From positions 1 to 31,944 of the forward strand of contig CALKWT010000235.1 in the NCBI GenBank assembly GCA_938003885.1: 31,944 nt of DNA, given 5' to 3'. The DNA comes from an uncultured Balneolaceae bacterium (GTDB lineage Bacteria > Bacteroidota > Rhodothermia > Balneolales > Balneolaceae). The position numbers and the translations under genes were made by a program. The notes beneath the pieces were generated by a model. The model had not been told where the DNA came from. It did no database searches and was given only the letters and a program-made list of their open reading frames with translations. Shown piece after piece: positions 16,716 to 26,121 of the stretch; positions within the stretch are counted from its first letter, which is position 1, and each line of letters begins with the position of its first letter.

Positions 16716-18155
16716 ATGTTAAGTAATGCGCGACGAACGAAAATTGTTTGCACATTGGGGCCAAGCAGCAATACGTTAGAAGGAATTGAAAATTTATACA
16801 AGGCTGGAATGAATGTGGTGAGAATCAACTTCTCCCACGGTTCCCATGAAGTACATGCCCGAACAATAGGATATGTTCGTCAGGTGGCACAGAAACATCA
16901 ATACTCCATTCCTGTGTTGATGGACCTTCAGGGGCCTAAGATCCGGGTTGGAACCATGAAAGACGGGGCACAGGAGCTGGTAGCCGGGGAGCTGGTGCTG
17001 CTGACTCCGGAAGATGTGGAGGGTACATCTAAGGTGATTCCGATTGATTATCCGAATCTGGTCGATGATGCCCGCGAGGGGAATCAGATCTTGATTGATG
17101 ACGGGTTGCTTGAACTTCGTATTGTTAAAAAGGAAGATCGCGAATTGACCGCACAGGTCATTGTTGGGGGTACGATCAAATCTCGTAAAGGTGTGAACCT
17201 GCCGGATGTCGATATTTCAATGGCCTCTCTGACAGAAAAAGATATTAAAGACTTGGAATTTGGCCTGGGTGTCGGTGTGGACTATGTGGCGATGTCCTTT
17301 GTGCGAACTGCCAGGGACGTACAGGACGTGATCTCCCGGATTCGGGCACAAGGAAGTAATGCAGCCGTGGTTGCCAAGATTGAGAAGCCGGAAGCCGTCG
17401 AAAATATCGATGAGATCATTGAAGAGGCGGACGGGATCATGGTAGCCAGAGGAGACCTGGGAATTGAGATCCCGAGCGAGCGGGTGCCACTGGTGCAGAA
17501 AAAGATTATTGAAAAGTGCAGAATGGCCGGGAAACCTGTAATCACTGCGACTCAGATGCTGGAATCGATGATTGTCAATCCCCGGGCCACCAGGGCCGAG
17601 AGCTCTGATGTGGCAAATGCGGTAATGGACGGTACCGACGCAGTGATGCTCTCCGGTGAGTCGGCCGCTGGAAAGTACCCTGTTGAAGCGGTAAAGACCA
17701 TGTCCAAGATTATCCGGTCCGTTGAAGAAAACAGCGATGCAATCTATTACAATCTGGACTATAAAAAACCAGATTGGAAAGAGAAACAAATTATCGAATC
17801 TCTGGCCTACTCCTGTGTCACCCTGGCCGAAAATGTGGAAGCGAAAGCGATCAGTACGATCACCCATTCCGGGAATACCGCCCGCCGTATATCGAAATTC
17901 CGTCCGAAAGTACCGATTGTTGCATTTACGGAAAGCCAGATTGTGCGCAGACAGCTAAATTTGGTATGGGGGGTGGAATCGGTCAGACTGGATGAAATTT
18001 TTGACACCGACATGAGTGTCAAGATGATGGAAGATTATCTGGTAGAAAATGGAAGTGTGGCTCCGGGTGACCGTGTCATTATCGGTATGGGTATTGCGGT
18101 CACGAAAAGAGGTAGGACGAATATGATTAAAGTGAGTACCGTCCTGGAAGAGTGA
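16716..18155 (+). CDS. pyk: Pyruvate kinase
   Basis: A 479-residue glycolytic enzyme that makes pyruvate and ATP from phosphoenolpyruvate and ADP. Its motifs are RRTKIVCTLGPSS, the substrate arginine in VVRINFSHGSHE, the metal and phosphate region EADGIMVARGDLGIEIP, ITATQMLESMI, and AVMDGTDAVMLSGESAAGKYP. The lid (B) domain lies within about 70-170, and the C-terminal regulatory domain about 340-479. Length is normal for a bacterial enzyme without an extra C-terminal domain. A TPR lipoprotein gene follows after 33 nt, so the two may share a transcript. Confidence 0.97.
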   Translation: MLSNARRTKIVCTLGPSSNTLEGIENLYKAGMNVVRINFSHGSHEVHARTIGYVRQVAQKHQYSIPVLMDLQGPKIRVGTMKDGAQELVAGELVLLTPEDVEGTSKVIPIDYPNLVDDAREGNQILIDDGLLELRIVKKEDRELTAQVIVGGTIKSRKGVNLPDVDISMASLTEKDIKDLEFGLGVGVDYVAMSFVRTARDVQDVISRIRAQGSNAAVVAKIEKPEAVENIDEIIEEADGIMVARGDLGIEIPSERVPLVQKKIIEKCRMAGKPVITATQMLESMIVNPRATRAESSDVANAVMDGTDAVMLSGESAAGKYPVEAVKTMSKIIRSVEENSDAIYYNLDYKKPDWKEKQIIESLAYSCVTLAENVEAKAISTITHSGNTARRISKFRPKVPIVAFTESQIVRRQLNLVWGVESVRLDEIFDTDMSVKMMEDYLVENGSVAPGDRVIIGMGIAVTKRGRTNMIKVSTVLEE

Positions 18156-18188
18156 ATATCATATCTGCATTCCAGCCGTTAAGGAATC

Positions 18189-21053
18189 ATGAAAAAGTTG
18201 ATCTATATCGCTTCTGCATGCATTATAATGGCTGGATGCACTTCGCTTAAACAGGGCTGGAGAAACTTTAATGCGTATTACAACACCTTTTACAATACCA
18301 AGCAGTTCTATGGAGAAGGGCTGAAAAAGGTTCAGAGCCAGCAACCGGACATCAACACCGCAGAGCTGGTCACCATCTTTCCTGAACCTGTTTCGGCCGG
18401 GGCTGAAGATTTTCAATTGGCAATTGAGAGAGGCAGTTCTATTTTGAGAAGTCATGAAGACTCAAAATATGTTCTGCCGGCAATATCGATCATCGGCAAT
18501 TCCTATTTCTACAGATCTGAGTATTTTGCGGCTCTTGAAAAGTTCAGAGAGCTGCAAATACTGGGGGATGATAAGTGGAAACAGAACGGAGTCTTCTGGC
18601 AGGGGCTCACCTATTTCGAACTGGGAGATTATGATGAGGGGATACGTTTTCTGGAAAATGAACTCTACTCCATCAGCCATCCGGACAGAAATCTGCATGC
18701 GAAGATCTACGCCCTTCTCGGGCAGCTCTACAGTGCCAGGGGAGAGTGGGATGTGGCCGCAGAGCATTTAGAAATGGCCGCAGATCGTATAGAAGAGCGT
18801 GAGATCAGGGCGCTAACCTACTTTCTGCTCGGCCAGGTACATGAAGAAGCGGGCCGGTATGATCGTGCACTCTACGCATATTCCAGAAGCGGGGAGATCA
18901 GCAATCATTTCAACCTACAGTACAACTCACTTCAAAAAGAGGCAGAATCTGCCCGCAGAATTGAAGCCTGGCCGCGTGCACTTGCCATCTATTCAGAAAT
19001 GCTTCTGGATGATAAATTCTATGAGTACAGAAACGAACTTCGTTACGAAATTGGAAGAACCCGACAAGCTTACGGATTGACAGATGAGGCTTTAGAGAAT
19101 TACAGGAGCGTGCTTGACAACAGAACACAGCCGCCCACCACTGCCACCCGGGCCCGCACCTATTACGCCATTGCCGAAATCTACCGATATGATCTGAATG
19201 ATTATACCCTGGCCGCCGCCTATTACGACTCGGCAGCATCAGCAGGGGGTACGGCGGTGCCCGACTTTAATGCTGATGAAATGGCCGGTATTTTCGGCCA
19301 GTACGTCTCGACAAAGCGGGAGATAGCCAGTGCAGACAGTCTGTTGCAGCTGGCTGAACTGGATGAAGAAGAGTTTGAAGCTTTTGTAGAGAAGTTGAGA
19401 AGAGAGGAAGCGGAGAAAATTGAATCGGAACTGAGAGAAATACAGGCCCAGAGAAATCAGATGTTTCTGGCAGAAACACAAGATACAATCCTGGAGGCGG
19501 CAACCAGTACAGAGCACGGCTTTTTAAGTATCAACAATGCCGTGAATCTCGCTGATGCCAGTTTGCAATTTCAGGCTGTATGGGGAGACCGCCCGCTTGA
19601 CGACAACTGGAGAAGGCGTTCGGCAGTGACAGGCAGCCGTTTCGACAGGCCTGCGGAAACTGAGACAGTAGACGGAACCCTGCTTCAGCTGGAAACGGAT
19701 CAGGAGTTCGGGATTTTACCACAGATTGATATAGGTGACGTTCCGTTCACCGAGGAGCAGAAAGAGGCTGTGCGTAAAGACCGTGAAAATGCTTACTACA
19801 GAATGGGCAATCTCTTTTTTCTCTCCATGGATGAACCCGACAGTGCCGCAGTCTATTTTCTGAAGGTGGCGGAGAGTGGATATGATGAACGGTTAAAGGG
19901 GATGGCTGCCTATTCCCTGGCTGAAATATCACTGCTGAATGAGGATACCGGAAGCGCGCGGTTTTGGTATGAGCAGCTGCGAGAACAGGATCCCGAATCG
20001 GTCTTTGTTAATCGCTTGTCTGCACGGATTGATTCAGATCGTGATCACGAATTTCAGATGACGGTCGGAGATCAGGTTGTTCGAGAATTTTACAGTCTGG
20101 AAATGTCTGGAAACGACCGGGAGCCGGTCTCTCCACAGAACATTGCGGAGCTGGTGCAATTGACTACCCACCCCGACCAGCGCGCCCTGCTTCTGTTTGA
20201 AACTGCCCGGGAATATATGAAAGCCGCCAGAGTGGATCTTACCAATGAGTCTATTATCACAGACTGGTTCGAACGAAAACAAGCGGAAAGCAGCGGGAGG
20301 GACTCGATTGCGGGAAATACGGCATTTCCGCAGCAGCCTGACTCATCAGGTCTACAAACCGCACCACTTTTATCTGATTCATCTGGAACCCTCGCGGGCT
20401 TGCCACACGCTGACTCAATCAGCAGCCAGGCTACCCCCGCTTTGCCGGATACAATCGCCTCCCCGGACTTGCTGCAACAGGCTGAAGTTACCGATACCCT
20501 GGATTTTGCCAACCAACCCACCCTGGCCGCTCTCTTTCCCTTCGAGGGGGCATACTGGGACAGTACTCGTTATTATCTTACCCGGGTAATCGAAGAACAT
20601 CCTCACTCCGCAGTTGCCGATCAGGCGATGCGGCTCTACACAGTGTTAGAGTTCCCGCAGGAGAGTGAGTCACTCCCGGAAAGGGATCCTAACGAGGAGA
20701 ATCCCGCAGGCAGCGATGAGTCAGGCATGGAACATCATCAGAGGGAGGGGGATGAGATCCCCGTCTGTTCCGACCTGGGGATGGAGATGGAATCACCGGG
20801 TGGAATAGAGGGATTTCTGGATAGCGTTACTTTTCCGGCTTGGACACAGAATATAAGCATGAGAGGCGAGGTTACTTATCTTTTCACAATCTCCGCGGAC
20901 GGAACGCTGGCAGCATACGAACAGCATGGAGGTATGGAGCGTTCGGGAATTCCACAGGCGATAGAAGAGGCGCTGGAAGATTCTCTCATCTTCACATCTC
21001 ACTCGTATGGTGAAACCGTTGAGTGTCTTTTTATCTTTCCGATTGAACTTTGA
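18189..21053 (+). CDS. SprE/PorW-like TPR lipoprotein with C-terminal TonB-C-like domain
   Basis: A 954-residue envelope protein. A lipoprotein signal (IYIASACIIMAGC, C17) leads into NAYYNTFYNTKQFY, which resembles the start of type IX secretion proteins SprE/PorW. TPR-like repeats follow (FELGDYDEGIRFLENELY, LGQLYSARGEWDVAAEHLEM, LGQVHEEAGRYDRALYAYS), then a charged helical segment near 395-430. Further TPR-like helices lie at about 525-620, and a Ser/Pro/Asp-rich linker at about 700-780. The last ~96 residues resemble a TonB C-terminal domain: GGIEGFLDSVTFPAW, RGEVTYLFTISADG, CLFIFPIEL. I infer a gliding or T9SS accessory role. No other T9SS gene is in the window. Its end overlaps pyrD by 23 nt. 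Confidence 0.7.
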   Translation: MKKLIYIASACIIMAGCTSLKQGWRNFNAYYNTFYNTKQFYGEGLKKVQSQQPDINTAELVTIFPEPVSAGAEDFQLAIERGSSILRSHEDSKYVLPAISIIGNSYFYRSEYFAALEKFRELQILGDDKWKQNGVFWQGLTYFELGDYDEGIRFLENELYSISHPDRNLHAKIYALLGQLYSARGEWDVAAEHLEMAADRIEEREIRALTYFLLGQVHEEAGRYDRALYAYSRSGEISNHFNLQYNSLQKEAESARRIEAWPRALAIYSEMLLDDKFYEYRNELRYEIGRTRQAYGLTDEALENYRSVLDNRTQPPTTATRARTYYAIAEIYRYDLNDYTLAAAYYDSAASAGGTAVPDFNADEMAGIFGQYVSTKREIASADSLLQLAELDEEEFEAFVEKLRREEAEKIESELREIQAQRNQMFLAETQDTILEAATSTEHGFLSINNAVNLADASLQFQAVWGDRPLDDNWRRRSAVTGSRFDRPAETETVDGTLLQLETDQEFGILPQIDIGDVPFTEEQKEAVRKDRENAYYRMGNLFFLSMDEPDSAAVYFLKVAESGYDERLKGMAAYSLAEISLLNEDTGSARFWYEQLREQDPESVFVNRLSARIDSDRDHEFQMTVGDQVVREFYSLEMSGNDREPVSPQNIAELVQLTTHPDQRALLLFETAREYMKAARVDLTNESIITDWFERKQAESSGRDSIAGNTAFPQQPDSSGLQTAPLLSDSSGTLAGLPHADSISSQATPALPDTIASPDLLQQAEVTDTLDFANQPTLAALFPFEGAYWDSTRYYLTRVIEEHPHSAVADQAMRLYTVLEFPQESESLPERDPNEENPAGSDESGMEHHQREGDEIPVCSDLGMEMESPGGIEGFLDSVTFPAWTQNISMRGEVTYLFTISADGTLAAYEQHGGMERSGIPQAIEEALEDSLIFTSHSYGETVECLFIFPIEL

Positions 21054-22125
21054 AAGTTTTGAGATGGTAAACCCGGGAGAGGTTGTGCTCTTTCAGATAA
21101 TCTGCAATCTCCCTGTTTATTCGTTTTACCAGGCCCGGGCCTTCATAGACAAGGCCCGTATATATCTGAAGCAGATCGGCGCCCGCCTTCAGTTTTTCAA
21201 TGGCATCCTTGCTGCTGCTGATGCCTCCCACACCAATAATCGTTTTCTCTCCCCGTGTATAGGCGCTGATTTTACGGATGATCTCCGTACTCCTCTTTTT
21301 GATTGCCTGTCCGCTAAGGCCTCCCGCACCGATTTTTTTTAGTTTATCAGGAGGGGTGGTAAGATGATCTCTAAAGGAAGAGGTGTTGGTCGCTACATAC
21401 CCGTCTACTGAATTTTTTTCGCAAACATCCAGTAATTCATAAAGGAGATTGTCCTCCAGATCCACGGAAAACTTGATAAGTACGGCCGGAAGACTGGAGT
21501 CTTTTCCAATCTCCAAAGTCTGCAGTAATCTATTCAGCGTTTCAGGTTCTTCAAACGTTTTTCCCTCTGCGGTATTTGGGCAGGAGATGTTTAGTGTGAT
21601 GTAATCCGCAATATTTTTAAGAAGATGAAAGCTGGTACTATAATCCTGGAAAGCTTTCTCACCCATAATTTCGGGGTCGTGTGTCTTGGCAATATTCATT
21701 CCGACAGGAATATCGACCTGAATGTTCTTCAAACGTCGGGCAATCGTCTGCACACCATCGTTGTTCAGGCCCATACGGTTAATCAGTGAGTGGTCCTGCG
21801 TAAGCCTGAAAGTTCTTGGTTTGGGGTTGCCTGAGGAAGCATTAGCCGTTATACTTCCTACTTCTACAAAACCAAAGCCAAGTTTCTCCATTAATGGTAC
21901 GGTTGTTCCGTTTTTATCGAAACCAGCTGCAAGGCCCAAAGGGTTTGGAAATGTGAGGCCGAATATTTTTTGCTCCAAACTTCGGTGCTTGTAAGAGTAG
22001 ATCGGACGTAACGTGTTGAGCAGCCAACGATTTTTACTTGCAGATTCTGCCGCTTTAATGGTCGCCTCATGGATATAGTCGGAACCAAACCGAAATAAAG
22101 CCGGGCGCACGATATTCTTGTACAT
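21031..22125 (-). CDS. pyrD: Dihydroorotate dehydrogenase, class 2 (quinone-dependent)
   Basis: A 364-residue FMN enzyme that oxidises dihydroorotate to orotate in pyrimidine synthesis. The N-terminal helical extension (about 1-45, VRPALFRFGSDYIHEATI) is the membrane/quinone-binding part of class 2. The barrel has NPLGLAAGFDKNG, VEVGSITANASSGNPKPR, INRMGLNNDG, ATNTSS, and GVGGISSSKDAIEKLKAGAD for the FMN phosphate. The catalytic-base motif reads NISCPN (C182), where class 2 enzymes normally have Ser and class 1 enzymes have Cys. A GTG at 22152 would add 9 residues; the ATG at 22125 gives the usual start. The 3' end overlaps the convergent TPR gene. Confidence 0.93.
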   Translation of the reverse strand: MYKNIVRPALFRFGSDYIHEATIKAAESASKNRWLLNTLRPIYSYKHRSLEQKIFGLTFPNPLGLAAGFDKNGTTVPLMEKLGFGFVEVGSITANASSGNPKPRTFRLTQDHSLINRMGLNNDGVQTIARRLKNIQVDIPVGMNIAKTHDPEIMGEKAFQDYSTSFHLLKNIADYITLNISCPNTAEGKTFEEPETLNRLLQTLEIGKDSSLPAVLIKFSVDLEDNLLYELLDVCEKNSVDGYVATNTSSFRDHLTTPPDKLKKIGAGGLSGQAIKKRSTEIIRKISAYTRGEKTIIGVGGISSSKDAIEKLKAGADLLQIYTGLVYEGPGLVKRINREIADYLKEHNLSRVYHLKTFKVQSER

Positions 22126-22215
22126 AATTAGGTATGGTGATAGATTTGACACAAATTAAGACAAACCAGACTAAGATTGAAAAAAGTATTTTTTGGAAAA
22201 TTATAGACATTCAGG

Positions 22216-23511
22216 ATGTTCGAAAATAAACTATCCCGGCTTCTCACTGGATTGAAAAACCGGGAGGCCATCTTACTTGAATCACAACTTAAGGAGCACC
22301 CCTCTTCAGTAAGGTCCTACCTGGCGATCGGGGATGAGGCAAAGATCGTTGTCAAAAACAGAAAGGCCATTTTCTTCGAAGATGGCAGAGAAATAAGAAG
22401 AGTGAATGGAGAACCCTGGAAGGCATTGAAGAAATTCCGAAGAGAGTACCCGGGTTGGCATTTCGGGTATTTAGGATACGACCTTGGTAATCAGGCAGAG
22501 TCTGAAAAGCCGAACAGTGAAGGATCAAGCGGAATTCCCGATATGATCTTTCTGAAACCTCGTCTGCTGGCGGAAATCAAAGGGGACGTCATGGAGTGGA
22601 TCTATGGCGATGGTTCAGAATTAAAATTGAACAGTACTTCTTCTGATCAAAACCGATTGGGCCCGTTCGTCGACAGATTCATTCCGGGGGTTTCGAAAGA
22701 GAGGTATCTTCAGAAAGTGGAGGATATTCGTCAGCGGATTAAAGAGGGTGATTTCTATGAACTGAACTTCAGCTATCCTCTGACGGGCCGCTTCGAAGGG
22801 AACCCCCTCCAGCTTTATGAACAGATGAAACAAGTAAACCCCGTTCCTTTTGGGGCTTATCTGGCAGTGGAAGGTATGCATGTCTGTTGCGCATCACCGG
22901 AACGATTCCTTAAAAAATCCGGTGCCAAATTACTTTCTGAGCCAATTAAGGGGACCTCTGCCCGGGCGGAGGATCCCTCCGTCGATCAGAAAAACCGGGA
23001 CGAACTTCTGAATGAAAAAAATCGTGCAGAGAACCTGATGATTGTAGATCTGGTCCGTCACGATCTTGCAAAAATAGCCAAAACAGGTACCGTGAAGGTA
23101 GATAAACTGTTCGATCTCCAGAGCTTTGGAACCGTTCATCAGCTGATCTCCTCCATCTCCTGCGAAGTGGATAACCGTCTGGATCCGGTGGATTATATTC
23201 AGGAGTGCTTTCCGATGGGTTCAATGACCGGCGCACCTAAAATAGAGGTGATGAAACATATTGACCGGCTCGAAGAGTATTCTCGCGGAATCTATTCGGG
23301 TGCGATCGGTTATTTTACTCCGGAGGGTGATTTTGATTTTAATGTCGTGATCCGCACTGCTATCATTCGGGATGGAGTGCTCACCTATCCGGTTGGTGGT
23401 GCCATTACCAGTGACTCAATCCCTGCGGAGGAGTGGGAAGAGACCCTTCTTAAGGCAAAATCTCTGTTCAGGGCTCTCCCGGAAGAGTCCGGAGCAGAGC
23501 AGAAGGCCTGA
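22216..23511 (+). CDS. pabB: Aminodeoxychorismate synthase component I
   Basis: A 431-residue chorismate-utilising enzyme that, with a glutamine amidotransferase, makes 4-amino-4-deoxychorismate for folate. The C-terminal chorismate-binding domain (about 165-425) has KERYLQKVEDIRQRIKEGDF, YELNFSYPL, PIKGTSARAEDP, ENLMIVDLVRHDL, CFPMGSMTGAPKIEVM and FNVVIRTAIIRD. The lysine in PIKGT is the PabB hallmark; anthranilate synthases have PIAGT. The N-terminal domain is divergent and short. No pabA or pabC is adjacent. It is divergent from pyrD across 90 nt, and TCAGG directly precedes the ATG. The AAA+ gene follows within about 90 nt. Confidence 0.93.
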   Translation: MFENKLSRLLTGLKNREAILLESQLKEHPSSVRSYLAIGDEAKIVVKNRKAIFFEDGREIRRVNGEPWKALKKFRREYPGWHFGYLGYDLGNQAESEKPNSEGSSGIPDMIFLKPRLLAEIKGDVMEWIYGDGSELKLNSTSSDQNRLGPFVDRFIPGVSKERYLQKVEDIRQRIKEGDFYELNFSYPLTGRFEGNPLQLYEQMKQVNPVPFGAYLAVEGMHVCCASPERFLKKSGAKLLSEPIKGTSARAEDPSVDQKNRDELLNEKNRAENLMIVDLVRHDLAKIAKTGTVKVDKLFDLQSFGTVHQLISSISCEVDNRLDPVDYIQECFPMGSMTGAPKIEVMKHIDRLEEYSRGIYSGAIGYFTPEGDFDFNVVIRTAIIRDGVLTYPVGGAITSDSIPAEEWEETLLKAKSLFRALPEESGAEQKA

Positions 23512-23603
23512 CAGCAGGAGATTTTGGAAGAGGGATTGGTTATAATGTGGCGTGTGACGTCCTGTGTGATATCAAGAATATAATTGTAGAAAAGAGTCGA
23601 TAT

Positions 23604-25097
23604 ATGCATCAAAATGTGAATACACTTGGTAAATTGAAGGATTCCGGCTGGGTTTCAAAATCTGTGAAAGATGAACTCCGGGATAATCTCATCTTGAAAT
23701 TACGGGATCGTGAAAATCTATTTCCCGGAATTTACGGATACGACAAGACGGTGATTCCACAGGTCATCCACTCTATCCTCTCCCGGCACGATCTGATTCT
23801 TCTGGGGCTGAGAGGGCAAGCGAAAACCAGAATTCTGAGAATGCTCCCCCGTTTTCTGGATGAGTATATTCCGGTCGTGGAGGGTTCTGAAATCAATGAT
23901 GACCCGTTACGCCCGATTTCGAAATATGCAAGAAACAGGATCAGGGGGGAAGGAGATGATACACCGATCACCTGGTTGCACCGGGATGCGCGATACAGTG
24001 AGAAGCTGGCCACTCCGGATACCACGGTGGCCGATTTGATCGGAGATCTGGATCCGATCAAGGCTGCGTCTAAAAAGCTGTCGCTGGCAAGTGAGGATGT
24101 GATCAACTTTGGCCTTATACCGCGGACCCACCGTGGAATATTTGTCATCAATGAGTTGCCGGATCTTCAGCCACGAATTCAGGTGGCTCTGTTAAACATT
24201 ATGCAGGAGAAAGATATTCAGATACGCGGATTCAATGTGAGAATTCCCCTGGATGTTGCCATGGCATTCTCAGCGAACCCCGAAGATTATACCAGCCGCG
24301 GGAATATTATTACTCCACTCAAAGACCGTATAAACTCTCAGATCATCACTCACTATCCATTCGATATCGAGGTGGGGAAGCAGATCACCCGGGAAGAGGC
24401 GTGGACGCGAAGAGATGGCGGGCCTGAAATCATTATTCCTGCACTCTACCGGGATGTCATTGAGACCGTAGCCTTTGAGGCCAGACGCAGTGAATACATA
24501 GATCAAAAAAGCGGCGTTTCTGCCCGGATGACGATTACGGCTATGGAGCAGGCCATTTCATCAGCGGAGCGACGGGCGATGGTTAATAATGAGGCGAAGA
24601 CGACTCTGAGGGTTTCTGACCTCTTTAGTATGGTTCCCGCTCTTACCGGGAAACTGGAACTGGTATACGAGGGTGAGCAGGAGGGTGCGGTCAATGTCGC
24701 TAAGCATCTGATTGGGCTGGCTATCAAAAAAACCTTTAGTGAATATTTTCCCGATTCAAGGAGTCGTGTGAGGGAGGCTAAAAAGGATGTTTATGAAACT
24801 GTTTTAAAATGGTTTAATGATGGCAATATTGCTGAGCTCCCATGGGATTTGACAGATGAAAAATATGAGAAAGAACTTCAACGTATTGATGGATTAAAGG
24901 AGCTTGCAGAGAAGAAGGTTTCAGAAGCCAATCCACTCACCTCGTTGATGGATCTCATTTTGGAGGGACTGCATCAACACTCTAAAGTGGGCAAGACAGA
25001 TCTCGATGACGCCCGGCAATACAACGACATGCTTGGCAGCATGCTGGGCGGGATGGATGGCTTTGGTGAAGATGATGAAGACAATATGGAATTTTAA
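23604..25097 (+). CDS. MoxR/magnesium chelatase-type AAA+ ATPase
   Basis: About 497 residues of the ChlI/MoxR-like AAA+ group. It opens with NTLGKLKDSGW and a conserved helix (SVKDELRDNLILKL), then FPGIYGYD. Walker A is GLRGQAKT (about 68-75). Walker B is GIFVINELPDL, with Asn-Glu instead of Asp-Glu. Sensor 1 is FSANPEDYTSRG and TPLKDRINSQI follows. A helical lid and an acidic Gly/Met-rich tail end the protein. Such ATPases usually work with a VWA-domain partner to remodel or insert cofactors into proteins, but no VWA gene is adjacent. A GTG at 23547 would add 19 residues; the ATG at 23604 gives the family N-terminus. A terminator overlaps the stop codon. Confidence 0.85.
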   Translation: MHQNVNTLGKLKDSGWVSKSVKDELRDNLILKLRDRENLFPGIYGYDKTVIPQVIHSILSRHDLILLGLRGQAKTRILRMLPRFLDEYIPVVEGSEINDDPLRPISKYARNRIRGEGDDTPITWLHRDARYSEKLATPDTTVADLIGDLDPIKAASKKLSLASEDVINFGLIPRTHRGIFVINELPDLQPRIQVALLNIMQEKDIQIRGFNVRIPLDVAMAFSANPEDYTSRGNIITPLKDRINSQIITHYPFDIEVGKQITREEAWTRRDGGPEIIIPALYRDVIETVAFEARRSEYIDQKSGVSARMTITAMEQAISSAERRAMVNNEAKTTLRVSDLFSMVPALTGKLELVYEGEQEGAVNVAKHLIGLAIKKTFSEYFPDSRSRVREAKKDVYETVLKWFNDGNIAELPWDLTDEKYEKELQRIDGLKELAEKKVSEANPLTSLMDLILEGLHQHSKVGKTDLDDARQYNDMLGSMLGGMDGFGEDDEDNMEF

Positions 25098-25132
25098 AAG
25101 GGGAGATAAGCCAACCTTTTATCTTCCCTTTT
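25097..25132 (+). terminator. Terminator of the AAA+ ATPase gene
   Basis: A 13-bp stem with one G-U pair (25097-25109 with 25119-25131) and a 9-nt loop. Its 3' arm ends in a short T run. The 5' arm begins in the stop codon. Confidence 0.6.
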
Positions 25133-25484
25133 CCAGTGATCTGTTTTTCCTGTTTACCCATTCATCCTTCCTGTTTTTTGTCTCAAATTTCTCAGAGAGA
25201 GAGGCATGGGTGTCTGATCAACCCGCTGCCAGCGGAAGAGCCGTTTTTTAAAATTTCCCCCTTTTTAAGTAAAAAAGGTTCATGGGGGGAGAGAGCAAGT
25301 GCGTATGAAAGAGTGGAGCCATCATGTCTACCGGCAAGATAGTGAGAGGAGAGCTCCCGGTCCCCTGCTTCAAGACGTGCATTTTACCTGAATGATCTCA
25401 TTCTCCTGTTTATTACGCACTCAATAGAGAGAAGGATGAAACTTTTAAAATCATACTGGATTCTGGTATGGTTTAAATTAAACA
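25133..25484. other. Intergenic region, no gene recognised
   Basis: Contains a 5-bp GC hairpin (25223-25235) and a CCTTTTT/AAAAAGG inverted repeat near 25260-25278. Two short plus-strand frames here have no recognisable domain or ribosome binding site and run across these repeats. No promoter for the downstream membrane-protein gene is clear. Confidence 0.5.
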
Positions 25485-26078
25485 ATGAATGAGATCATGA
25501 ACAGTATTTTTTTCAATTTTATAAATCCGTACCTGTCATTTATTGACAGCGGAAAAATCTACCGGCAACCTTTTAGCCTGCTGTATGCAGTGCTGGCTGC
25601 GCTGAATATTCTTTTCCCCCTCTACGTATTCTATTTGGCGGTTGATAATAATATTTTTGATGCGGGGGCAAAGTTTATTATTGTTTTTTTACTCTCCTGG
25701 CTGATCATCGCTTTTGCAGGTTGGGTAGGTTTTCAGATCTGGTGGGATCGCAAATCCAGGGTTTCGCAGGTAATCACTGATCACGACAGCTTTATGGCAA
25801 CCCCTGTCTTTTCACACTTCATCCAGACAGCGGGGGAGTGGATGGGTACCTGGATCGCTATTGTCGGGTTTGGAGTCGCCCTTCTTACCACATTTGTTCT
25901 GGGGGATGAAGCGCGCTTTTTTATTCGTGCAACCGGACTCGGGTTTTTAGGCACCGGAGTCGTATCCATCTTTTTAATGCCCGTTTACGGATTCCTCGTG
26001 ATTGTTGGTTCACGCTGTCTTGCAGAACTGTTTCGGGCCGTTGCAGCGATTGCAAACAACACAAGGCGCAGCGTATGA
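25485..26078 (+). CDS. Hypothetical integral membrane protein
   Basis: A 197-residue protein that I do not recognise. It has four hydrophobic stretches consistent with membrane helices: about 31-52 (LLYAVLAALNILFPLYVFYLA), 62-84 (FIIVFLLSWLIIAFAGWVGF), 121-142 (WIAIVGFGVALLTTFVLG) and 150-175 (GLGFLGTGVVSIFLMPVYGF). The loop between helices 2 and 3 is polar (WWDRKSRVSQVITDHDSF). A second in-frame ATG four codons in (25497) could be the true start, and neither has a good Shine-Dalgarno. It stands alone between non-coding DNA and the convergent amidase gene, and nothing nearby points to a function. Confidence 0.75.
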   Translation: MNEIMNSIFFNFINPYLSFIDSGKIYRQPFSLLYAVLAALNILFPLYVFYLAVDNNIFDAGAKFIIVFLLSWLIIAFAGWVGFQIWWDRKSRVSQVITDHDSFMATPVFSHFIQTAGEWMGTWIAIVGFGVALLTTFVLGDEARFFIRATGLGFLGTGVVSIFLMPVYGFLVIVGSRCLAELFRAVAAIANNTRRSV

Positions 26079-26121
26079 CAGGGGGTGGGTGGGGTCTTGA
26101 CAGATAGATAGAGGATTGTAA

